Origin: Sphingobacteriaceae bacterium
GTDB lineage: Bacteria > Bacteroidota > Bacteroidia > B-17B0 > Aurantibacillaceae
Reading direction: 5' to 3'
NCBI GenBank assembly: GCA_016715905.1
Contig: JADJXI010000011.1
Location: 1 to 11,255, forward strand
DNA length: 11,255 nt
Shown: positions 5,381-10,925 of the stretch, in pieces
Layout of the letters: every line of letters begins with the position of its first letter
How positions within the stretch are numbered: position 1 is the first letter of the stretch
The notes under the pieces: model-generated
What the model saw: the letters and a program-made list of their open reading frames with translations, nothing else
Databases searched by the model: none
Told to the model about the DNA's origin: nothing
Translations under genes and position numbers: made by a program

Positions 5381-5559
5381 TGTGGAAAATATTCCAATTG
5401 ATTGAATTGATTATTTGTTATATCGGCGGCCTTGCTTTGTCTTATATCCTGTCGCCGGTGTTAAATATCAAAGATACGGCCGTCATGGTTTTACTGGCTT
5501 TATTCTTTATGACGATTTTTTATACAATCGGGTTATTTATACGCGACCGGTTTTTATAA
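5377..5559 (+). CDS. Two-helix small membrane protein
   Basis: This 60-aa protein has two predicted transmembrane helices (about 6-28 and 34-55), joined by a short loop containing NIKDT and closed by a basic tail, RDRFL. It is preceded by GAGG at 5364-5367 and overlaps the preceding gene by an ATGA. It is the last gene of the replication block, and the terminator follows 28 bases later. Two-helix proteins of this size include class II holins and small membrane regulators. Its place in the early block rather than the lysis or late block argues mildly against a holin. Assignment is not possible from the sequence. Confidence 0.65.
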   Translation: MMWKIFQLIELIICYIGGLALSYILSPVLNIKDTAVMVLLALFFMTIFYTIGLFIRDRFL

Positions 5560-5586
5560 AAAAGTCTTTTATATATCGTATTGATG

Positions 5587-5613
5587 AAAAGCGCCGTAAA
5601 TGGCGCTTTTTTT
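5587..5613 (+). terminator. Rho-independent terminator of the replication block
   Basis: AAAAGCGCC (5587-5595) pairs perfectly with GGCGCTTTT (5602-5610) around the loop GTAAAT, and the T-run continues to 5613. It is the clearest terminator in the window and separates the rep block from the virion block. Confidence 0.88.
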
Positions 5614-5620
5614 ATTTTAC

Positions 5621-5650
5621 TTGACAATGATTTTTATTTTTAGTTGTTTC
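5621..5650 (+). promoter_or_regulatory. Putative late promoter
   Basis: A perfect TTGACA lies at 5621-5626, only 8 bases after the terminator and 62 bases before the first late gene. No good -10 box is at the standard distance: TTGTTT is 17 bases on, and a TGTAAT at about 5656 is too far. The -35 call is good; the complete promoter is uncertain and may need an activator. Confidence 0.4.
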
Positions 5651-5687
5651 GCGAGTGTAATGTTTAACAATTTTTTAAGGAATTCAA

Positions 5688-5852
5688 ATGCAGGGCAAAT
5701 TTTATTTAGTCGTTAATATGAAAGATGAAAAGCAAAAACTTTTTAATGTCGTTTTTATTTTAGATTCTGAAATTGCTGAGATGAAAAAATCAAAAGACTT
5801 TAGTTTTATTGAAATTAGTTTTAATCAACAAACGCCGTCCGATCCGCAATAA
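5688..5852 (+). CDS. 54-aa hypothetical protein, first gene of the late block
   Basis: The start is ATG 5688 with AAGGA 8 bases upstream; the stop is TAA at 5850-5852. The translation begins MQGKFYLVVNMKDEKQK, continues through a strand-like LFNVVFILDSEIAEMKK and ends SFNQQTPSDPQ. It looks like a small beta-alpha-beta unit without membrane segments or cysteines. Codon use matches the neighbours. It sits between the presumed late promoter and a transglutaminase-like gene, so it could be a late regulator or a partner of that enzyme. The family is unknown. Confidence 0.6.
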   Translation: MQGKFYLVVNMKDEKQKLFNVVFILDSEIAEMKKSKDFSFIEISFNQQTPSDPQ

Positions 5853-5864
5853 GTTGTTTTTTTT

Positions 5865-6338
5865 ATGTTAATGACAAAAATATCGGTAAAGCCGCAAAAC
5901 GGTTTAAGTGAAACCATCAAACAAATGAAATATTTGGAATTGGTTTCTAAAAATAACGCGGCTTTTCTTTCATTTGTCAATAAGACTTTCAAAACGCCAT
6001 GCCTTTCTTGCATTCCCGGCAAAGTTTATTCTTATATTAAAAATAATTTTACTTATAAAGACGACGCGCCTTTTGATGAAATAATAAGAGCGCCGCATGT
6101 TTTGTTGACTGAAAAAATAGGCGATTGCGACGACTTCGCGGTATTTACAAAAACCGTTTTAGATATTATTGGCGGCTTTGATTCTTATTATATGCTTTTA
6201 GGTGCGGAGCAAAATAAATTTACTCATGTCGTCGTTTGGTGCAATCGTAAAGGCGTTCATGATCCTGTTTTAATCGACGGCGCAAACGATTTGTTTAATG
6301 TTTTACCAAGTAAATATAAATTTTATAAAATAGTTTAA
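5865..6338 (+). CDS. Transglutaminase-like cysteine protease-fold protein
   Basis: This 157-aa protein shows the core of the transglutaminase/protease-like superfamily. The catalytic cysteine is in GDCDDFAVF (Cys88), as in the common GDCxDxA motif. The histidine is in FTHVVVW (His121), followed after a turn by the acidic residue in VHDPVLIDGA (Asp133 or Asp138). A helical segment with CIPGKVYSYIKNNFTYKDD (49-67) corresponds to the usual region before the cysteine. In microbes this fold mostly serves as a peptidase or amidase rather than a cross-linker. In this late block it may mature a virion protein, cut peptidoglycan peptides or act in entry. ATG 5865 lies after a T-run without a Shine-Dalgarno site; ATG 5871 is an alternative start two codons later. 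Confidence 0.72.
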   Translation: MLMTKISVKPQNGLSETIKQMKYLELVSKNNAAFLSFVNKTFKTPCLSCIPGKVYSYIKNNFTYKDDAPFDEIIRAPHVLLTEKIGDCDDFAVFTKTVLDIIGGFDSYYMLLGAEQNKFTHVVVWCNRKGVHDPVLIDGANDLFNVLPSKYKFYKIV

Positions 6339-6348
6339 GGTTGATCCA

Positions 6349-6870
6349 ATGAAAAATAGAATGTATGAAATTGTAACGCTTCAAGACCGAAATAATTTAG
6401 CTGATCCGGTTTCGATTATAACGGGCGGCGTTGCGGTATTGTCTCAAATATTCCCTAATATTTTCGGCGGCGGCCGTCGTCGTTTAAATAGTCAAGACTG
6501 GATTCAATTAATTCCCGGCTCCGGTTTTTGGTCAACAAAGTTAAGGCAATACCTTGAAGCGCGAATCCATTACGATGCGGATTTAGGTAATATACAACCG
6601 TTTACCGCCGCGTTTGTTTGGGACAATCGGCGTCAAATTTGCCCGGCTGTTCAAGATTCATGCTGGGAATATAATAAACCTGAATCATGTATTGAGTGCA
6701 TGCGCGCGTTTTATGCAATCTTAAATGAGGAAAGTCGAACCGGCGGCATGTCGCCTGTTGGTCAAACGCCGGGCGGTTTTGGTCAAACAATTAACTGGAG
6801 CGCGGTTTTACCGATCGCAATCGGCGGCGTTGTTTTAGTTATGGCAATGAAAACAAAAAAACGAAAGTAA
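6349..6870 (+). CDS. Tail-anchored putative virion membrane protein with four cysteines
   Basis: This 173-aa protein has three parts. The first is an amphipathic N-terminal segment, DPVSIITGGVAVLSQIFPNIFGGGRRR (19-45). The second is a soluble domain with cysteines at 98, 105, 114 and 117 (CPAVQDSC and CIEC), enough for a zinc site or two disulfides. The third is a C-terminal transmembrane helix (about 151-167, SAVLPIAIGGVVLVMAM) ending KTKKRK. A Gly/Pro-rich linker (TGGMSPVGQTPGGFGQTINW) precedes the helix. I recall proteins with this FPNxFGGG...DWxxLxPG...SPVGxTPGGFG layout in bacterial viral-type gene clusters but cannot name the family. AAGGT at 6338-6342 provides a ribosome-binding site. 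Probable role: structural protein of the internal virion membrane, or part of a genome-delivery channel. Confidence 0.7.
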   Translation: MKNRMYEIVTLQDRNNLADPVSIITGGVAVLSQIFPNIFGGGRRRLNSQDWIQLIPGSGFWSTKLRQYLEARIHYDADLGNIQPFTAAFVWDNRRQICPAVQDSCWEYNKPESCIECMRAFYAILNEESRTGGMSPVGQTPGGFGQTINWSAVLPIAIGGVVLVMAMKTKKRK

Positions 6871-6876
6871 TTAATC

Positions 6877-7500
6877 ATGGTTACTGATTTTTCAAAGTTA
6901 CAAGTTATTAATCAGATCGCTTCGATTTATTGTCAAAGTGATTTGCTTTGTAAGTCAAACATATCAAGTCGATTAAAAACATATTTGACAAATGATTTAG
7001 TAAATGTTTTTTTAGCAAACTTAGAGCGCGGCCGGTTTTACTATTTTCGTATCTTATCGGCAAAGGCAAATTTTACCTCAATTACATTTAATTTGGAATG
7101 GACGGATATTATAACCGGTCAAACTGGCACCGGGTTAAATACTATTCCATTAAACAAATCAAGTGACTTGAAATTTTTGTTTCAAAATGCCGGCTTGATT
7201 TATTACGCAACCGTCAAGGTAAGTGGTCAAGATTTTTTAATCGTTCAAAATCCAAACGTTGAAAATTACGGCATAGTTTATACGCCTATCGTTCCGTCAA
7301 GCGGCGGCGGTTCCGGTTCCGGTTCCGGTTCCGGTTCGACGACCGGCGGCGGTTCCGTTACTGTAAAGCAACCGCAAAAAACACAAACGGCGCAACCGCA
7401 ACAAACAACCGTTACTGATCCCGGTTTATTTGGTATTGATCCCAAATATTTGGTATTTGGTGCGCTCGCGATTGGTTTTATTTTATACAAAGTAAAATGA
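6877..7500 (+). CDS. Tail-anchored protein with a Gly-Ser linker
   Basis: In this 207-aa protein, residues 1-137 form a soluble, probably beta-rich domain (FYYFRIL, ITFNLEW, IYYATVKVSGQDFLIVQN). Residues 141-160 are a flexible Gly-Ser linker encoded by tandem GGTTCC units, followed by a Gln/Thr/Pro-rich stretch (QPQKTQTAQPQQTTVT). Residues 191-204 are a hydrophobic C-terminal anchor (YLVFGALAIGFILY) ending KVK. The layout of a folded head on a flexible stalk over a membrane anchor suits a protein projecting from the virion membrane, as the P14/P18/P31-like membrane or spike-base proteins of tectivirus-type particles do; that comparison is by analogy. The next gene overlaps by ATGA at 7497-7500. 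Confidence 0.7.
   Translation: MVTDFSKLQVINQIASIYCQSDLLCKSNISSRLKTYLTNDLVNVFLANLERGRFYYFRILSAKANFTSITFNLEWTDIITGQTGTGLNTIPLNKSSDLKFLFQNAGLIYYATVKVSGQDFLIVQNPNVENYGIVYTPIVPSSGGGSGSGSGSGSTTGGGSVTVKQPQKTQTAQPQQTTVTDPGLFGIDPKYLVFGALAIGFILYKVK
7309..7338 (+). repeat. Tandem GGTTCC hexanucleotide repeat
   Basis: Four GGTTCC units and a fifth GGTTCG encode a Gly-Ser repeat in the stalk of the 6877-7500 protein. The in-frame 6-bp unit can change in number without breaking the frame, so linker length may vary between isolates. Confidence 0.85.
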
Positions 7501-7913
7501 ATTTAAAAGACGATATATTTTTTAAAGAATGTGATTTTAATACTATTCTGAGTTTTGCAAATAGTCAAACAGAAAAAACGCGCGCGCTTAGACAAAACAG
7601 CAATCTTAAAAACGCGCCTTATCCATTAACAAAAAACTTTTTACAGTCTTATTATAACTCGCGGCCGTTTTCAAATCTCAAAAACACTTTTAAAAATGTT
7701 AATTGCGCCGCCGATGTTTACAGTTATTTTGTTATGACTTATGGCTTTAATGTAGGATCAAGCGGCACCGGTACCGCAAGCGCGGCCGGTCAATCAAGCG
7801 GTTTAAATCCGTTTAGCCCTTTTAAAATTGATTTGGGTTTTAACTTTGGTTCGACTGGCCTTTTGTTATGGCTTTTGATTGCTGGCTTAGTTGTTTATAA
7901 GGTGACTAAATGA
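7497..7913 (+). CDS. Tail-anchored putative virion membrane protein
   Basis: This 138-aa protein has a polar, basic N-terminal half (1-70, two cysteines at 12 and 70), a small-residue linker (VGSSGTGTASAAGQSSG, 86-102) and a C-terminal transmembrane helix (about 119-134, STGLLLWLLIAGLVVY) ending KVTK. The end resembles that of the preceding gene product (FILYKVK versus VVYKVTK), and both have a low-complexity Gly/Ser linker before the anchor. The heads do not look alike. It overlaps both neighbours by ATGA (7497-7500 and 7910-7913), so it is part of a strictly coupled cassette. Function is inferred from architecture only. Confidence 0.7.
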   Translation: MNLKDDIFFKECDFNTILSFANSQTEKTRALRQNSNLKNAPYPLTKNFLQSYYNSRPFSNLKNTFKNVNCAADVYSYFVMTYGFNVGSSGTGTASAAGQSSGLNPFSPFKIDLGFNFGSTGLLLWLLIAGLVVYKVTK

Positions 7914-8059
7914 AAACGATTCAATTGAATTCTAAATTTTGTTTAAATGCAAATCAATGTTATGACGTTAAGACGGATTTACCAATATGGCTATTAATAA
8001 TTTTAGCCGGTTCAAGCTATTTGATTTTAAAAGAATTATCGGAAATTTTAAGCAAATAA
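7910..8059 (+). CDS. 49-aa single-pass membrane peptide
   Basis: The start overlaps the previous stop (ATGA, 7910-7913) and the stop is TAA at 8057-8059. The N-terminal 25 residues are polar with two cysteines (NSKFCLNANQCYD), followed by one hydrophobic helix, about residues 26-40 (PIWLLIILAGSSYLI), and a short amphipathic tail (LKELSEILSK). It is probably a minor membrane protein of the virion cassette; the tight coupling supports it as real. A Cys-x5-Cys in the short exposed part might form a disulfide. The family is not recognised. Confidence 0.62.
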   Translation: MKTIQLNSKFCLNANQCYDVKTDLPIWLLIILAGSSYLILKELSEILSK

Positions 8060-8087
8060 AAAACTTATTCATTAAGGAGATGCAAAC

Positions 8088-8510
8088 ATGAGAAAAATGT
8101 CAAAGGTTCGATTCAATACAAAATTAATTGTTGATGTTATTGGAGCGACTTTAATAGTACAGCAAGCGCCGAAACTTTTATCAAGCGTTTTACCGGTTTC
8201 GCCTGAGCTTGAAACGGCGGTCGGTGTTGGTGCCGGTTATTTGGCCGGATCATTTTTTAAACGTCCTGATTTAGCAAACGCCGCAATTGGTATTGGTGTT
8301 GTTTCGTTTGTTGCGCCTATGGTTGAAAATTTACTCGGCGGCGGCTCCGGTTCCGTACCGCCTGCATTACCGCCGGCCGGTGGAACAAAGGCCGTTCTTG
8401 ATGTAATGCAAGTTAAACGGCCGGCTTTAGATGATTATTTAAGTTTAAATGATTACACAAATAACCCGGCTAATCAATTAACGTTTTCAAGCTATCGCGA
8501 TTCGTATTAA
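8088..8510 (+). CDS. Putative virion membrane protein with two or three hydrophobic segments
   Basis: This 140-aa protein is preceded by a strong AAGGAGA (8074-8080), 7 bases before the ATG. Hydrophobic stretches lie at about 13-35 (LIVDVIGATLIVQQAPKLLSSV), 44-57 (AVGVGAGYLAGSFF) and 63-83 (ANAAIGIGVVSFVAPMVENLL). They are followed by a Gly/Pro hinge (GGGSGSVPPALPPAGG, 84-99) and a polar tail ending YRDSY. Small, Gly- and Ala-rich helices with a soluble tail are usual for membrane proteins of lipid-containing phages that bind the inside of the capsid, which the gene immediately before the capsid candidate would suit. ATG 8097 is a possible alternative start, three codons later. Confidence 0.68.
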   Translation: MRKMSKVRFNTKLIVDVIGATLIVQQAPKLLSSVLPVSPELETAVGVGAGYLAGSFFKRPDLANAAIGIGVVSFVAPMVENLLGGGSGSVPPALPPAGGTKAVLDVMQVKRPALDDYLSLNDYTNNPANQLTFSSYRDSY

Positions 8511-8523
8511 TTAAGGTTTTTAA

Positions 8524-8559
8524 GATCCGTCAACTTTATTTATTTAGGTTTGACGGATC
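8524..8559 (+). terminator. 10-bp hairpin upstream of the capsid gene, possible partial terminator
   Basis: GATCCGTCAA (8524-8533) and TTGACGGATC (8550-8559) are perfect inverted repeats around 16 bases. A T-rich stretch follows only after about 12 bases, so termination would be weak. TTGACG in the right arm could also serve as a -35 box for the capsid transcript. It may set capsid expression apart from the membrane-protein cassette. Confidence 0.5.
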
Positions 8560-8621
8560 CGTTTAGTTTAGTTTTTTAGTTAGTGTTTTTATTTTATTAA
8601 TTATTTTTATGAGGTTCAAAA

Positions 8622-9713
8622 GTGAATACAAGAGATATTTTAAACGCGACTTTGTACCCGCGTTCCGGTCAAAACGCAAGGCGTAAAGATTTTCCTTATT
8701 ACGATGCGTTAACAATTACCGCCGGCGTTTTAGAGTATTTTTTCTTTGTTACCGCGCTCGGTAATATTTTTCAACGCAATAAACGTTTACCGCTTAGCGG
8801 TTCTGAGGTGTTTTTCATTGAATCGATAAGCGCCTATCTTGATACAACAATTAACACAACCGCGCAAATCAATGCTTTAAATGAATTGTTACAACAATCT
8901 TATTTAGCAATTTCAGTTGATAATCGTTTACAATGCAAAATACCGGGAATGGATTTCCTTCAGTATAAATATACTTTGAATGAAAACGCGACGCCTGAGC
9001 AATTGCAAATTAATGTTCATAATGTAAAACGTAATTTGCCTTTGCCTATTATAATGAATTCAACAAGCGCGTTTGAATTTAAATTTGTAACAACCGCCGC
9101 CGCCGCAACCGCGTTTGATACGGTGCCGTTTAAATTAGTTTTGCATGGTTTGCAAGTTGATAAACTTGAATCATTTTACTATGACAACTTAAAGAATAAT
9201 AAATTTCAGCAAGTACCGGTTACTTATTACGATACAATCGTAATACCAAACGGCAATCAACAAACTTTTAGCATGTTCGCGGAACCAAACAAAGCGAAAA
9301 ATTTATTTAGTCAAACGTTCCCCCTTAGTGATCTTCAAACATTTAGTTTGCAAAATATTGAAGTCCTATTTAATCAGCCTGACGTTCCTATCGTACCTGG
9401 AACGATTTACGATTCACGTTTACAAAACAATTTACGGATTTCAATTGATGACGTTGATTATTATAACGCGAATTTACAAGACATGCTTAGCGTTGTCGCT
9501 GGCTTTGCTGGCAATATTACGAGCGCCGGCGCGGATACAACCGCTTACAGTATGTTAATGAATGTAAGACAATCAAAAACATTGCGCGTGCCGTTGGAAT
9601 TCCCGGCCAATGCTAAGGTAAATATTAACCTAACACAACCGGCCGCGTCGCTCGGTATTACAGGTGAGTTTACAGTCGCAATGCGAGGCGTTGAAACAAG
9701 GCGCGTTGCGTAA
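8622..9713 (+). CDS. Putative major capsid protein
   Basis: At 363 aa this is the largest protein of the late block. It is beta-rich throughout, without signal peptide or membrane helix. Two halves each carry runs of alternating hydrophobics: TITAGVLEYFFFVTALGN and SEVFFIESISAYL in the first, DTVPFKLVLHGLQV, LQTFSLQNIEVLFNQ and NAKVNINLTQPAAS...GEFTVAMRGVETRR in the second. Size, beta content and closing strands suit a double jelly-roll capsid protein of the FLiP/PM2/PRD1 kind; this is inference, not a recognised match. The start is GTG at 8622 behind GAGG (8611-8614). Before it lies a 10-bp hairpin and after it another, so the gene is insulated as expected for the most abundant product. It would form the outer shell over an internal membrane. 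Confidence 0.65.
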   Translation: MNTRDILNATLYPRSGQNARRKDFPYYDALTITAGVLEYFFFVTALGNIFQRNKRLPLSGSEVFFIESISAYLDTTINTTAQINALNELLQQSYLAISVDNRLQCKIPGMDFLQYKYTLNENATPEQLQINVHNVKRNLPLPIIMNSTSAFEFKFVTTAAAATAFDTVPFKLVLHGLQVDKLESFYYDNLKNNKFQQVPVTYYDTIVIPNGNQQTFSMFAEPNKAKNLFSQTFPLSDLQTFSLQNIEVLFNQPDVPIVPGTIYDSRLQNNLRISIDDVDYYNANLQDMLSVVAGFAGNITSAGADTTAYSMLMNVRQSKTLRVPLEFPANAKVNINLTQPAASLGITGEFTVAMRGVETRRVA

Positions 9714-9743
9714 TTGTTCTTATTTTTATTGTAATGCTTATTT

Positions 9744-9768
9744 AGGGAATAAAAATTTTTTATTCCCT
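9744..9768 (+). terminator. Hairpin after the capsid gene, probable attenuator
   Basis: AGGGAATAAAAA (9744-9755) and TTTTTATTCCCT (9757-9768) form a long AT-rich stem of up to 12 bp (fewer once a physical loop is allowed). A short T/A tail follows. It lies 30 bases after the capsid stop and would reduce transcription into the minor-protein genes, or protect the capsid mRNA 3' end. Confidence 0.55.
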
Positions 9769-9808
9769 TTAAGCTTTTAAATCAAAAACTTTTTAAGGAT
9801 CAAAAACA

Positions 9809-10186
9809 ATGTTTAAAAGTATAATAAAACCTGCTTTATTTTGTTACGCAATACCGGCAACAAACGTTGGCGCCGGCGCCGTCATTACGCCTCAAATTAA
9901 TATATCAAATGACGCCGATTTTATGCTTGTTGAGGTTCGCGCAACCAAACAAGCGGCCGGCGGTATCTTAGCGCAATTATCTTTGGCTAGCGGTGATTTG
10001 TTTTCGAACGTCCCGCTTGATACGCGTTTATTTGCTGAGGACGATTACCCGGTCCGTTTACCGGAACCGGTTCGGATTCCTGCAAACAGTCAAATAAATG
10101 TTCAATTGCAAAACACAACCGGCGGCGCGTTAAGTAGTCAAATTCAACTATGGGGCTATAAAGTTGAATGTAGTAAAAGCTATTAA
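9809..10186 (+). CDS. Beta-rich minor capsid protein candidate
   Basis: This 125-aa protein is made almost wholly of probable strands: PQINISND, FMLVEVRATKQ, GILAQLSLASG, YPVRLPEPVRIPANSQINVQLQNT, and SSQIQLWGYKVEC. The PxRIPANSQINVQLQNTTGG segment, followed by a closing IQLWGYK strand, has the look of a small single jelly-roll structural protein. AAGGA at 9795-9799 gives a good ribosome-binding site. Its position after the capsid gene suggests a penton, cement or vertex protein. I recall similar proteins in phage structural cassettes but cannot name a family, so the function is inference. It is separated from the capsid gene by a hairpin. Confidence 0.65.
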   Translation: MFKSIIKPALFCYAIPATNVGAGAVITPQINISNDADFMLVEVRATKQAAGGILAQLSLASGDLFSNVPLDTRLFAEDDYPVRLPEPVRIPANSQINVQLQNTTGGALSSQIQLWGYKVECSKSY

Positions 10187-10209
10187 AAATTTTATAACTG
10201 GTTTTACTT

Positions 10210-10758
10210 ATGAATGAATGTAATAAAAAAGCGGATCAAGCCGCGCGCGCTTTAGATTTGTTTTCATTGCCTTTAATAAGTCAATTTAAAGTTTATCAAT
10301 TTAGCGGCCGCGCCGATAATTCCGATTTAGTTGGTAATATACCGCAAACAGATATACAAGGCCGGTCAATCGTTGTTAAGGGTATTAGAATTGTTTCGTA
10401 TTACGAAAACAATTCGATTGATTTGTATGTCGATGACGGCGGCACAACCGCCGCCGAAACTATTCCGGGCAATAATCGTATTAATCGACTGTTTGAAGTT
10501 TATGACTTTGGCTGTCAACTTACTTTTTTTATTAATAATGCTCCGGTTCAATTATTCCCGGCCGAAACTTTAATCGTACCGCCGGCCGGTGACGGTAACG
10601 TCCCGCTTGATTTGGATATTGATAATATTTTTTATAAGTATCCTGAGAAAATACAATCGATAGGTTTTCGAGTTGATGCGCGAATAACTGAAGATATATT
10701 AAATAACGTTGTTCAACCGCCTTTGGTTAAGGTCTTTTTACAATGTTATATTTTCTAA
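10210..10758 (+). CDS. Second beta-rich minor capsid or vertex protein candidate
   Basis: The protein is 182 aa. After a short helical N-terminus (NECNKKADQAARALDLFS) the rest appears to be strands: ISQFKVYQFSG, RSIVVKGIRIVSYY, SIDLYVDD, CQLTFFINNAPVQLFPAETLIVPP, KIQSIGFRVDARI, and VKVFLQCYIF at the very end. It is consistent with a single jelly-roll domain preceded by an arm, as penton proteins often have. There is no strong Shine-Dalgarno site. The last 16 bases overlap the next gene. It lies between the other beta-rich minor protein and the spike, so a vertex (penton base) role that holds the spike is the most natural reading; unproven. Confidence 0.65.
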   Translation: MNECNKKADQAARALDLFSLPLISQFKVYQFSGRADNSDLVGNIPQTDIQGRSIVVKGIRIVSYYENNSIDLYVDDGGTTAAETIPGNNRINRLFEVYDFGCQLTFFINNAPVQLFPAETLIVPPAGDGNVPLDLDIDNIFYKYPEKIQSIGFRVDARITEDILNNVVQPPLVKVFLQCYIF

Positions 10759-10925
10759 GACGTAAAGCAAAACAAAGTACGCAAAACTTTAAAGAGATTG
10801 GACGGCTTATTTTGGCAACAATTTTAAAATGTGCATTAAAACTTTTAGTGGGGACTTTCGTTTCTAGTGAGCGGAGCGAAAAAATAACAACAATTACAGT
10901 AACCAAAGAAACTGAGGTAATTTAA
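10743..10925 (+). CDS. Small amphipathic/membrane protein overlapping the vertex candidate
   Basis: This 60-aa protein starts 16 bases inside the previous gene and stops in TAATG, sharing one base with the spike start. It has a basic N-terminus (LRRKAKQSTQNFKEI), one hydrophobic helix (about 22-41, LILATILKCALKLLVGTFVS) and a polar tail rich in Thr and Glu (KITTITVTKETEVI). Such a helix with two Lys could be a membrane helix or an amphipathic surface helix. Overlaps at both ends support a real, coupled gene. It may be a small membrane protein at the spike vertex. The family is unknown. Confidence 0.55.
   Translation: MLYFLRRKAKQSTQNFKEIGRLILATILKCALKLLVGTFVSSERSEKITTITVTKETEVI

Noticed and set aside
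5415..5624. Plus-strand ORF overlapping the two-helix membrane gene and running through the terminator
   Set aside because: Out of frame with a good membrane protein gene and reads through a terminator hairpin.
6519..6542. GSGFWSTK in the 6349-6870 product considered as a Walker A motif of a packaging ATPase
   Set aside because: It lacks the GxxxxGK[ST] spacing and there is no Walker B; the protein is a tail-anchored type.
5825..6790. Minus-strand ORFs at 5825-6022 and 6602-6790
   Set aside because: They lie opposite the transglutaminase-like and tail-anchored genes, and every supported gene is on the plus strand.
7278..7490. Minus-strand ORF with a Pro-Glu repeat
   Set aside because: The repeat is only the antisense reading of the GGTTCC Gly-Ser linker; no ribosome-binding site.
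9328..9558. Plus-strand ORF of 76 codons within the capsid candidate
   Set aside because: Alternate frame of a clear 363-aa gene with atypical codons.
10331..10573. Plus- and minus-strand ORFs within the second minor capsid candidate (also 10366-10551 on minus)
   Set aside because: Shadows of the 10210-10758 gene; no start signals and unusual codons.
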